From positions 1-64,000 of the forward strand of contig NZ_JAIUFY010000015.1 in assembly GCF_020165855.1 (NCBI RefSeq): a stretch of 64,000 nucleotides of DNA, given 5' to 3'. Under the pieces are notes generated by a model. It did not search any database and was not told the origin of the DNA. It worked only from the letters and a program-made list of their open reading frames with translations. Positions 9,064 through 18,400 of the stretch are shown in pieces. Both the position numbers and the translations under genes were made by a program. The DNA is from Celeribacter litoreus (GTDB lineage: Bacteria; Pseudomonadota; Alphaproteobacteria; Rhodobacterales; Rhodobacteraceae). The stretch's first letter is position 1; each line of letters starts with the position of its first letter.

Positions 9064-9945
9064 ATGAAGGACCGTAAACCGCTGATTATCCTGACGTGTA
9101 TGCGTTCCTATTCGTCTTTGGTTTCCAGTATGCTCGGACAGCACTCCGGGCTTTATACATTGCCTGAAATTAACCCGTTCGTAGAGACAACGCTCGGTCG
9201 CTTTGAGCGACGCGCAAATATGGTGCGCCCGCGGACCTTGGATGGCCTTTACCGCGCTGTTGCCGAGATCGAGTACGGCAATCAGACCGAAAAATCCGTG
9301 AAAAAGGCGATAGAATGGACGCGGGAGCGGGCCGGTTGGACCATCGTCGACGCAATGAATCATCTGGCAGATCAGGTCGCTCCCCGTCGTGTCATTGACA
9401 AAAGCCCGAGCACAGTTCTCTCGGATGACGCAATCAATCGGGCGATCACGACTTGCCCCGATGCATATTTTCTCCATCTGTATCGCCACCCCTGCGCGAC
9501 CACGAAGTCGATTGCAAAGATCACCAAATTCGGGAGCGCCGCGAGCACGGGCGGAAAGGATCCTGAGGATGCTTGGTATAGTTCGAACTTGCGCATCATG
9601 AAGGCAGCGAGCCGGATTCCGCAGGGGCAGTTTATGTCGCTCCGCGGGGAAGACGTGCTACGTGATCCGGACAATTATCTGACGCAAATCTGTACTTGGA
9701 TGGGGCTGGAGACGACGAAAGACGATCTCGCGGCAATGCGACATCCCGAGAAATCCCCGTATGCCTGTCTGGGGCCCCGGAGCGCTCCGTTCGGAAATGA
9801 CCCGAACTTCCTACGCAATCCGGCTTACTCCCAGCGTGAAATTCCTGAGCGCCCTCTGAGCGATCCGCTCGATTGGGATCGCGAAGACCGATACCTAAAT
9901 GCCGAAACCGTCGCCATTTCCCACCAATTGGGCTATGGTCCATGA
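9064..9945 (+). CDS. Sulfotransferase 2 of three
   Basis: A 293-residue PAPS-dependent sulfotransferase of the same subfamily as the flanking copies. The 5'-PSB loop is TCMRSYSSLVSSMLGQHSG near residue 10 and the 3'-PB segment is HLYRHPCATTKS near residue 139. The C-terminal signature HPEKSPYACLGPRSAPFGND is present. The start ATG is preceded by CGGAG. The second Arg-His pair in the 3'-PB segment differs from copy 1 (RSP), so acceptor preference may differ. It lies 56 bases after the esterase gene and 25 before copy 3, within one operon. Confidence 0.85.
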   Translation: MKDRKPLIILTCMRSYSSLVSSMLGQHSGLYTLPEINPFVETTLGRFERRANMVRPRTLDGLYRAVAEIEYGNQTEKSVKKAIEWTRERAGWTIVDAMNHLADQVAPRRVIDKSPSTVLSDDAINRAITTCPDAYFLHLYRHPCATTKSIAKITKFGSAASTGGKDPEDAWYSSNLRIMKAASRIPQGQFMSLRGEDVLRDPDNYLTQICTWMGLETTKDDLAAMRHPEKSPYACLGPRSAPFGNDPNFLRNPAYSQREIPERPLSDPLDWDREDRYLNAETVAISHQLGYGP

Positions 9946-9970
9946 TCACACGATACTAAGCGAATAGCCC

Positions 9971-10858
9971 ATGCCTGAACCTCTTTTTATCCTCTGCCCT
10001 GGTCGATCATTTTCCTCTGTGCTGTCGGCCGTGATCGGTCAGCATCCTGATGCTTTCGGGTTGCCGGAGGTTCACCTCTTTGTCACACCCACGGTCGGCG
10101 AGTTTCTCGATATGGACGCGCCCTTGCTCGGGCGACGTGGCGCGACGACCGGTCTGCGCAGAGCCGTGGCCGAATTGGTGTTCAAAAAGCAGACGAAAGA
10201 GACCGTCGACCAGGCGCGTGACTGGTTGATGGAGCGGCGTGAGAAAACGGGTGCCGAGGTGTTTCGGGAGCTTTGCGAAATTGCAGGCAACCGCGTGATG
10301 GTGGACAAAAGCCCGACAAATTCCGAAGAGAGCCGTCTGGAAGAGGTTTACCGCGCGTTTCCGAACGCAAAGTATCTCCATTTGTCTCGCCACCCGCGTG
10401 CGACCTGTCGCTCCCAATACAAAGCCTACGCGGGGCGGTCCAAATACAGTCAGCGCGCGAAAAAATTCGATCACGAGGTTTATTGGTACGAACGCCATCA
10501 CAGCATTCTGAACTTCAGTCAGCGGCTGAACCCGGATCAGTATATGTTCCTGCATGGGGAGTGGTTCTTCGAACATCCGGAGACGTTCCTTGAGCAGATT
10601 TGCGAGTGGTTGGGGCTTTCTACGGACAAGAAGGCCATCAGGATGATGATGAAACCGGAGGAGTCACCATTTGCGGTGATGGGACCGGAAAATGCGCCTT
10701 ACGGCAACAACGTCGGCTTTATTGAAAAACCGCATTTGCGGGTCGGCCGACCGAAGCAAGAAACCCTGGAGGGGCCTTTGGAGTGGGTGACGGATCACGA
10801 AACCTACTTTACCGAACAAACCCGCTCTCTGGCGTATCAACTGGGATATGACACATGA
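9971..10858 (+). CDS. Sulfotransferase 3 of three
   Basis: A 295-residue sulfotransferase. The 5'-PSB loop is CPGRSFSSVLSAVIGQHPD near residue 8 and the 3'-PB segment is HLSRHPRATCRS near residue 138. The C-terminal signature KPEESPFAVMGPENAPYGNN is present. It is closest in motif order to copy 2 and probably arose by tandem duplication. The stop overlaps the following gene by four bases. Three diverged copies in one operon suggest sulfation at several positions or on several acceptors; the acceptors cannot be read from sequence. Confidence 0.85.
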   Translation: MPEPLFILCPGRSFSSVLSAVIGQHPDAFGLPEVHLFVTPTVGEFLDMDAPLLGRRGATTGLRRAVAELVFKKQTKETVDQARDWLMERREKTGAEVFRELCEIAGNRVMVDKSPTNSEESRLEEVYRAFPNAKYLHLSRHPRATCRSQYKAYAGRSKYSQRAKKFDHEVYWYERHHSILNFSQRLNPDQYMFLHGEWFFEHPETFLEQICEWLGLSTDKKAIRMMMKPEESPFAVMGPENAPYGNNVGFIEKPHLRVGRPKQETLEGPLEWVTDHETYFTEQTRSLAYQLGYDT

Positions 10859-12138
10859 AATCGATGCTCACCTTGGACAGTATTTTGCCCGAAGTCACTC
10901 GGCGACCTAAAAGACGGCGTCGCGCTCTCGATGCAATGGCGGATGAGCAACTCGCACCGGCGCAGCCGTCTGAGCCGGTCAAGGAAGAGGCCCCTGCGCC
11001 CAAAGCGGTCGCGGCCAAGCCGGAGGCAGCCGAAGATATCATTTCGCTCGTTGTCGATCTTTTCGCAGATGAGGAGAGCGTGCTGGCAGATGTGCGGCGC
11101 CTCGACGTCTCGACCGGTGACCGGAAAGCGGAGCTTGTCCGGTTCCGCCTTGATGGCGCACAGAGCTTTGCTCTTCCACTTGGACCGTCTCTGGATGCTG
11201 GTGAGCGTCGCGTTGTTGAGGCGATGAGTGACAGCGACGCAGCGAAGCTCATGCTCGTCTCCGGTAATGCGATCTCGCTTAAGAACGGGTACAAAAAGCT
11301 TGCAGAGGCCATCACGGCACTGTCGCCCGCGCGGGGCACTATGTTTGCCGCATCGGACACCCTCGCCGCGATCTATGCGCCCGGCAATCCGGCCATCCAT
11401 GTTTTGCGCGTCAAAAGCTCGGGTTCTGTGCGAACTTTGACGCTTGAGGACCTGAAGCTCGGCGGATGGCGGAGCATTTCCTGCATCCAAGTCGTAGAGA
11501 GCATGCTCTATGTCGCCGTGACGGATCCTGTTGGCGGTTTTGATCTCTTTGTATGTGATCTGAAAAAGAAAACGCTCAAATTCGAGCCCGTGATTGTCCG
11601 CGGCGGCCATCGTTTCGCCAGCAACGCCATGATCACCACGATGGTGCCTACAGAAACGGGACTGATCCTCGGGACGGCAGCATTGGCCAGCCCGGCTGAA
11701 CGCGTGGGCAACTGGGGGCCTGAGGTTATCTCGCTCGATCATGAAGGAAACTGGGATCTGTCCTTCGGTGTCGCGCGCTTTACGCCGAACGGCTACAAGG
11801 CGCCGTTGTCTGGTGAGACTGCCGGGGTGGGCGAGCTGGAGAACGCCGCAGTGCAAGCGATCGCGCATGATGGCACCAATACGATCGTCGCGATCCAGAG
11901 CTTTATCGGCCTGCCGGAAGAAGATCGTCGCGATGTCGTGAGTGACCTGCTCGATTATGGCGGGGCTGTGCGTCTCTATGTGACGAAAGATATGAAGTCC
12001 TGGCGTCAGATTTCAGTGACTTTGCCCGACGACTTCGGGCCGATTACATCGCTGTGCATGACGAAGGAAGGTGCCTTCCTCGGATACGAAAGCATCGTCG
12101 CAGACAAGGTGCCGTTGCATTTTGTGCCGATCGCGTAA
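10855..12138 (+). CDS. Propeller-like protein of unknown function (B)
   Basis: A 427-residue protein with an N-terminal Ala/Pro/Glu-rich linker (residues 20-60) and a beta-rich C-terminal part. Residues about 280-330 match protein A of this operon: GPEVISLDHEGNWDL and TPNGYKAPLSG against the corresponding segment there. Short DMKSWRQI-type blades also occur. No catalytic residues are recognised and no signal peptide is seen. ATGA overlap with sulfotransferase 3 and the terminator 27 bases after its stop make it the last gene of the operon. Function unknown; a binding or scaffold role for the shared substrate is a guess. Confidence 0.75.
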   Translation: MKSMLTLDSILPEVTRRPKRRRRALDAMADEQLAPAQPSEPVKEEAPAPKAVAAKPEAAEDIISLVVDLFADEESVLADVRRLDVSTGDRKAELVRFRLDGAQSFALPLGPSLDAGERRVVEAMSDSDAAKLMLVSGNAISLKNGYKKLAEAITALSPARGTMFAASDTLAAIYAPGNPAIHVLRVKSSGSVRTLTLEDLKLGGWRSISCIQVVESMLYVAVTDPVGGFDLFVCDLKKKTLKFEPVIVRGGHRFASNAMITTMVPTETGLILGTAALASPAERVGNWGPEVISLDHEGNWDLSFGVARFTPNGYKAPLSGETAGVGELENAAVQAIAHDGTNTIVAIQSFIGLPEEDRRDVVSDLLDYGGAVRLYVTKDMKSWRQISVTLPDDFGPITSLCMTKEGAFLGYESIVADKVPLHFVPIA

Positions 12139-12165
12139 CCGCGCACGCTCTTTCCAAAACGAAAC

Positions 12166-12198
12166 CGCCCGCCTCTGATCTGAGGCGGGCGCTTTGTT
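12166..12198. terminator. Terminator between convergent genes
   Basis: A 10-bp perfect stem, CGCCCGCCTC (12166-12175) and GAGGCGGGCG (12182-12191), with a 6-base loop is followed by CTTTGTT. It closes the plus-strand sulfotransferase operon and lies between it and the stop of the minus-strand gene at 12225, so it could serve both strands. Confidence 0.85.
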
Positions 12199-12224
12199 AT
12201 ATGGAGCTCTCGCGTCTTGTAATT

Positions 12225-14669
12225 TTACGGCAACCAGGACCAGAGCTCGACTTGGAAGAAGCGGATGATGACGCGAGTGAACACTTCCCAAACGGGCCGC
12301 TCGTCCACGATCACCTTGCCATACCCAGTCATGTTCTGAACAAGCCGTCCGTCCGGATTTGGAACTTCCAGGACGACGCGGACAACGCGGCCGAATTCAC
12401 GCTCCTCGGCAACCGGCGCGACGCGCTTGACGGTGCCGAAGATCTCCTCGTCCGGTGCGCTCCAAAGCTTGAGAGTGACCTGCGCGCCGATGACGGCCTC
12501 GTCGATATCGGTTTCTGGCACCTCGATTTCGGCGAGAACCACGCGGTCGTCGGCGAGTTCTGCGAATAGATCGCCTTCGCGCATAAATGTCCCGACCGCA
12601 ATCTCGTCCATGGTCGAGACCACCCGACCGCTCAACGTCGCGCGGATGTTCGTGTGTTCAAGCTGCAGGCGACTGAAGGCCAGTTCCTGTTCCTGTCGCG
12701 CAATGCTTGCTTTCGCGGAATTGATTTCGCTGTCGAGTGTTGGTGCTTTCAGAAGCGCGAGTTGGGTCTGCGCCTGATCGCGCTCTGACACTGCGAGAAT
12801 GTGGGCGCTGATCGCGTCGTCGAGCGTTTTCCGGGAAATCGTGTTCGAAGCGAAGAGTTGTTCTTTGCGGTCTAGATCCTGCTTTGCCTGCGCCAGCCGG
12901 GTTTCCGCCGCAGAGACGAGCTGCTCTGCGAGCGCGATCTCCTCGGGCTTCGGGCCTGCGACAAGCGTTTCGAAATCGGCCTTCAGACGTGCGAGGTCCG
13001 CCTCCTGAATTGCGACGTCCCGCATTTCATCCCAGTTGGACAAAACCGCCATCACGCCATCGTCGTCGACCCAATCCCCTTCGGTCACATTGAGGGAAAT
13101 AATCTCTCCGTTCGTTCGCGCACGGACTTCGGTGCGCGCGGATGATTGAATGATGAAATCGCCGCCGACTGTGAAAGGATACGGCTGGATCGCGATCACG
13201 TAGCCGACGACCAACACAATTGCCCAGATCAGGAGCATACGCCCTCTGCTGCGGGGTTTGCGCGCGTGGGCTCCCATTTTGAGGACACGGTCGAGGTCAT
13301 TCGGCGGGGCAGGGGGCGGCGCGTTCTTTCTCTCGACGAGAGAGGACGGGCGCGGATCGACGACAAGCGAGTGATCGTGTGGAACACCCTCATCCTCTTT
13401 CGCGGTTTCCTCGCGGGATTTTTGGCGCTGGGCGGGCGTCACAGGACCGAGCGCAGCCTCTAGAATTTCGTCGAATTCATCTGCTGGCGGGGCCTTCACG
13501 CTAGCTGAAGGCGGCGGGCCCAAAAGATCGTCCAGCGCGGCATCGAGGTCTGGCTTCGAAGTCTCCGCAGGTTGATCGTCGCTGATCTCCTCGGAAAGCA
13601 GCGCGTCGAGATCTTCGACTTCCGCCGGAGCACTGGAGGGTTTCGGTTCGTCTGTTGGTTTTTGGGATGTGGTTCGCGCCATGTGCTCGATACGACCTGA
13701 ATTCGTAAGTTGATTGTCGTCTTGCGCGAGTCTGTAGCATGAAAGCTTTTCATCGGGCGAGAGTTTTGCGGGGGCGGGGGGCGTTGGTGATCTCTGCTTG
13801 CGCTTTTTGCGGCGAGATTTGTTTTTGCCTTTTCCTGATTTACTCAGCACGAAAGCGAAGCCCATGCTTAGGATCAAGGCGAAGATGACGACGCCGGTCC
13901 CGCGGAATTGTTGTTCAAGCGCAAAGGCGATCGATGACAATATCACCACAACAAGGAAAGCGGTGAAAACAATTGATGCGACAGCGTAGAACAGGAGCGC
14001 GTAAATCTCCCGGCGCGGCATCGATTCCGGGATCGGTTTCCGGCGTAGTATAAGACCAAGAAGGCGGTAGGACTGTTCTCTCAGATCCGGTCTGCGAAAG
14101 TAGGCAGCCATCCAGTGATAGCCGTCGGCCCGCCAAATTGGGTTGAGCGTAAAGAGAAATGAGCCAAGTCCGGTTGCCCCAAGAACGAGCAGTGCATCTG
14201 CAATCCCGGTCCCGCCGCGTCGCAGAATTGCCCACCCGAGGGTGCCGATTGCAAAGAGGGCGAGGCGGGTCAAAAGCGGCGTCGCGTAACAATGTCTCTG
14301 CTCTGGAAAGTCGAGGCGGCGGATCGGGCCGGTGCTCACGAAAAAACGCGGTAAAACGCCATAAATGAGGCGGATACCGAATTCCTGTGGGGGGATGCTG
14401 TGGCGTGCCATCGTGATCCCCATCGCCAACCGGCTCAACAAATTCGCCGTCAGCATCGAGATGATCAAGTTCTGAAAGAAACTGAAAGTGCGAAGGATTA
14501 AATCCAGATTTGCCCGAAGTTCGTAGAAATCCGCGTAGCCCGCGCCCCCCGCGATGAGGGCCAGCGGCCACACAAGAAGAGCGACGAAACGGATCGGTGA
14601 GAGGAATTCCGCCGCGAAAGAAAGCCCTGAAGATGGATTGGTTAGAGTCAGGCTAAAAGGCGAACTCAT
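12225..14669 (-). CDS. Degenerate M50-type membrane domain fused to HlyD-type adaptor
   Basis: An 814-residue fusion. Residues about 25-285 hold several transmembrane segments arranged as in M50/site-2-protease-like proteins, including the NPIWRADGYHW motif that corresponds to the family's NPxxxxDGY metal-ligand region. The HExxH site is not seen; the matching region reads GITMARHSIPPQEFG, so proteolysis looks lost. Residues about 290-480 are a basic then acidic, Pro-rich linker. A further membrane segment (about 492-510) leads into a periplasmic adaptor with a biotinyl-lipoyl-like part, a long coiled coil (about 565-690) and a beta-barrel. HlyD-type proteins bridge inner-membrane exporters to the outer membrane. 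No ABC or RND partner lies nearby. It sits between the two halves of the synthase locus. Confidence 0.78.
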   Translation of the reverse strand: MSSPFSLTLTNPSSGLSFAAEFLSPIRFVALLVWPLALIAGGAGYADFYELRANLDLILRTFSFFQNLIISMLTANLLSRLAMGITMARHSIPPQEFGIRLIYGVLPRFFVSTGPIRRLDFPEQRHCYATPLLTRLALFAIGTLGWAILRRGGTGIADALLVLGATGLGSFLFTLNPIWRADGYHWMAAYFRRPDLREQSYRLLGLILRRKPIPESMPRREIYALLFYAVASIVFTAFLVVVILSSIAFALEQQFRGTGVVIFALILSMGFAFVLSKSGKGKNKSRRKKRKQRSPTPPAPAKLSPDEKLSCYRLAQDDNQLTNSGRIEHMARTTSQKPTDEPKPSSAPAEVEDLDALLSEEISDDQPAETSKPDLDAALDDLLGPPPSASVKAPPADEFDEILEAALGPVTPAQRQKSREETAKEDEGVPHDHSLVVDPRPSSLVERKNAPPPAPPNDLDRVLKMGAHARKPRSRGRMLLIWAIVLVVGYVIAIQPYPFTVGGDFIIQSSARTEVRARTNGEIISLNVTEGDWVDDDGVMAVLSNWDEMRDVAIQEADLARLKADFETLVAGPKPEEIALAEQLVSAAETRLAQAKQDLDRKEQLFASNTISRKTLDDAISAHILAVSERDQAQTQLALLKAPTLDSEINSAKASIARQEQELAFSRLQLEHTNIRATLSGRVVSTMDEIAVGTFMREGDLFAELADDRVVLAEIEVPETDIDEAVIGAQVTLKLWSAPDEEIFGTVKRVAPVAEEREFGRVVRVVLEVPNPDGRLVQNMTGYGKVIVDERPVWEVFTRVIIRFFQVELWSWLP

Positions 14670-14839
14670 ACGATGAAACTTTCGGCATTAAGAGCGTCGT
14701 TTTGCATTTGTGTTGTAGATGTGCATGTTTTCCTAACTGTTATAAAGCTTTCTGAAAGAGAAGATATTATTCTTGTTGCAAGCGCGGCATATTGCTAGCG
14801 TGATGTCTGACGAACAACCAAGGAAACCGGGGGGTCTCC

Positions 14840-15322
14840 ATGCCGAGTGACGCAATCGAAACTGAACAAACTGAAGACGGACAAGAGCTTCGCAACCGCC
14901 GCGATCGCCTCGAGGCGTTGAAATCGCGACGTGCGTCTGGTGCGCCGAGTGCCGCAGCGCCAGCTCGACCGGCTTCTGGTGGAATCAGTTCCATGGTTGG
15001 CCAAGGCGAGTCAGCGAAGCGTCAGCGCAAACTGCTCGTGAAAATCTACAAAGTTATGACCCAGACCCCCGCAGACGGACGCGGTGGTGTGCCTGATACC
15101 CCATTCACCGAAGCTGGTGTCGAGCGTTTGATGAAGATGCTTTCGACCCGCGCGTCTGACGGTTCCCAGGCTGGTGCAAAGGTCGCTGGTGGTGTTTTGA
15201 ACTTTCTCACCCCTGCGGACGGAGAAGCGGCCACGGCGAGTGGCGCAAGCATTGCTAAGCTCCAGACGATTGCGCGGCGCATCGAGGCGTTCCGCAGCAA
15301 AGGTGCCGGTCGCCAACTGTAA
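14840..15322 (+). CDS. Small unknown protein at head of synthase operon
   Basis: A 160-residue protein I do not recognise. The first 60 residues are charged and Ala/Pro-rich, probably disordered. Residues about 65-155 look helical with a conserved-looking TPFTEAGVERLMKML segment and an Ala/Gly-rich stretch. No signal peptide or membrane segment. The ATG follows CCGGGGGGTCTCC, a usable ribosome-binding site. Lying 96 bases before the 2715-residue synthase gene and on the same strand, it may be an accessory or scaffold protein for it. The 170-base gap upstream separates it from the divergent membrane-fusion gene and must contain both promoters, which I cannot place with confidence. Confidence 0.7.
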   Translation: MPSDAIETEQTEDGQELRNRRDRLEALKSRRASGAPSAAAPARPASGGISSMVGQGESAKRQRKLLVKIYKVMTQTPADGRGGVPDTPFTEAGVERLMKMLSTRASDGSQAGAKVAGGVLNFLTPADGEAATASGASIAKLQTIARRIEAFRSKGAGRQL

Positions 15323-15418
15323 TTTGGCAATCTCCGGCCATACGAAAGAAAATCCTGCTTTGGGGCCATATAGTGCACAAGCGTGCACTGTTTGGTCCCA
15401 GCATTTTAGAGCGAGAGC

Positions 15419-18400
15419 ATGAGCAATCGAACTCAAGCAAAGCCCGTTGAAGACATCTGCTACGTTTTTGTTGCAAACGGGCTCGATACTACCGCCTGTA
15501 TCCGGGCAGCCGAAAAGTCTGGTGCTCTCGGTTTTTGGTCCGTCCCGTCCAGTTTTGATGCCGAGAAGATTGCGTCTGGCGTCGCAGGGTTCGCGAAGGC
15601 GGGCATCGGTTCTCTCGGTCTATATCTCCCTTCAAAAGATGCGCTGAAATCCGTTAAGAGCCTGCCATCCGGTCTCGTTGGCGCGGTTTGTGCTCCGGCG
15701 GATGTGTTGCGGGGGGCCGGAAATATTCTTCGCGGGCTTGCTGGCGACATCTCTGTTTGGGCGGAGGTCACGCGTTGGTCGGATGATCTCGAAAAGCTGC
15801 CGAATGCCGTCACCGGCTATGTGCTTAAGGGGCATGAATGTTCCGGTGCGGTGAGCGAGCAAACTACCTTCATCCTTCTGCAGGAATTCTCGCGCAAGAC
15901 TGAGAAGCCTTTGGTCGCGCGCGGCGGTATCTCGCCGGAAACGGCAGCGGCATCGTCGGTGGCTGGCGCGGCTGGCGTGATGCTCGACGACCAAATCGTG
16001 CTTCTCCCCGAAGCCGGTTTGAAAGATACCAAACTCCGCACGCGTATCGCCGGGCTCTCCGGTGGCGAAACGGCGCAGATCGAGGATCTGCGTGGCGGTG
16101 CCTATGTGCGTGGCTTCGCTCTGAATACCCGCGCTGAGGAACAGGTTTGGGCCGACAAGATGCTGGCCGATCCAGATGCGACGCTCGCCGCGGCGGGTGA
16201 TCTGAGCTGGGCCGAGGGCGACCTGATGCCAGGCGGTCAGGGCCTCGCGCTTGCTCAGGGTGTGCTGGAGAAATACGCCACTCTTGGCCGTTTCATCAAT
16301 GCGATCCGCAAAGCGCAGGTGGAGCTTCCGCTGGCGGCTGCTGATCGCGCTGTGCTTCGCGAAGGTTCCGACCTCGCGAAAACCAACGGCACACGCTTCC
16401 CGATTTTCCAAGGCCCCATGACCCGCGTGAGCGACGTCTCAGACTTCTTTGTCCGCGTCGCCGATGGTGGCGGTCTGCCCTTTGCCGCGCTTGCGCTGCT
16501 CCGTGGTGAGCAGGCGGAAAAGCTGCTCGCGCAGGCCGAAGCGCAGATGGAGGGCAAGCCGTGGGGCGTTGGCCTCCTCGGATTCGCGGGGACTAAAGTT
16601 CTCGCGCCGCAGTTCGAAGCGATTGCAAAGCATAAGCCCAATTTCGCCGTCGTGGCCGGTGCGCGTATCGACCAGTTGCAGAACCTCGAAGCGCAAGGCA
16701 TCCGCGCCTACGCGCACGTCGCGTCGGCCTCAATGCTTGCGCACTACCTCGAAGAGGGGATCACCCGCTTCATCATTGAGGGCCGTGAATGCGGGGGCCA
16801 CATTGGCCCTGTGTCGAGCTTTGTTCTCTGGAGTGCCATTCTCGCCGAACTCGGACGGAACCCGATTGCCCTCAAAAAGGCGCGCAAACTGCGTGTCATC
16901 TTTGCTGGCGGCATCCACGACGATCAATCCGCCGCGATGATTTCCACGCTGGCAGAGCCGCTCGCAGCGCGCGGTGCGCAGATCGGCGTTTTGATGGGCA
17001 CGGCCTACCTGTTCACGCCGGAGATCGTTGAATCCGGTGCGATTTTGAAAGATTTCCAAGAGGTGGCGATCTCCTGTGACGAGACGCAGGCCCTCTGGGA
17101 AGGGCCGGGGTTTGCGAGCCGGTGTGCCATCACGCCCATCACCGAAGAGTTCCGCGCGAAACGCTCTGAACTGCAGGCACGCCATGCGAGCCTGCCGGAA
17201 ATTCGCGAGACGCTCGAAACCTACACGCTCGGCCGTTTGCGGATGGCAACCAAGGGCCTTGCCCGTGTCGGTGACGAGGGCAAGCTGACGGAGATCGAAC
17301 CGGAGCAGCGCCGTCGCGAAGGCATGTATATGATCGGTCAGGTTGCGGCGATGCACGACAAAGTGCACACGATTGCCGAATTGCACGACACGGTCACAAA
17401 CGGGGCCTGCGCCTATCTCGAAGATTTTGTCGAAGATCACCCCAAAGCACCGTCCGTGATCAAAACGCCGCCCCCCGCCGACATTGCAATCGTCGGGATG
17501 TCAACGCTTTTGCCTGGTTCCGACACGCTTGAAGGCTACTGGCGTCGGATTCTGTCCGGTGAAAGCGCGATCCGCGAAATTCCGTCGGACCGTTGGTCTC
17601 TGGCCACCTATTTCTCCGAAGATCGCGATGCGCGCGACATGGTCTATTCCATGCGCGGCGGCTTCCTGCCGGACATCGTTTTCAACCCGCTCGACTACGG
17701 CATTCCGCCTGCCACCATTCCCTCGGTCGACCCGATGCAGCTTTTGGCGCTTGAGGTTGTGTCTGACGCGATGAAAGATGCCTCGATGGGCACGGACTCG
17801 CCGTTCGACCGCGAACGTATGTCTGTTGTGCTTGGCTTTAGCGGTGGTCTCGGCGAGGTCGGTTCGCAGTATGCGACCCGTTCTGAATTGAAACGTCTGT
17901 TCGGAGATGTGCCGGAAGAGGTCCTGGACCGTCTGCCTGAGTGGACCGAAGACAGCTTCTCTGGCCTTTTGCCGAACGTGGCTGCTGGCCGCGTCGCGAA
18001 CCGTTTCGATTTTGGCGGGAGTAACCAGACGGTCGACGCGGCCTGTGCCTCCTCACTCGCGGCGCTCTACGCAGCCGTTCAGGAACTTGAAACCGGTCGC
18101 GCAGACACGGTGGTCGCTGGGGGTGTCGATACGCTCCAAAACCCGTTCGGGTACCTCTGCTTTGCGAAGACCAAAGCTCTCTCTCCGCGTGGCGTGTGCA
18201 ACACGTTCGATGCGGCCTCCGACGGGATTGTGATTTCTGAGGGTCTTGCAGCCGTTGTGCTCAAGCGCCTCTCTGATGCGGAACGCGACGGCGACCGCGT
18301 TTATGCCGTGATCAAGGGTGTCGGCGCATCGAGTGACGGTCGCGCCAAGGGGCTCACCGCGCCGCTGCCGAAGGGGCAAAAACGCGCCTTCCGCCGCGCC

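Noticed and set aside
12225-14669. Reading the N-terminal half as an active site-2 protease
   Set aside because: No HExxH motif is seen in the first membrane region, so protease activity is not supported.
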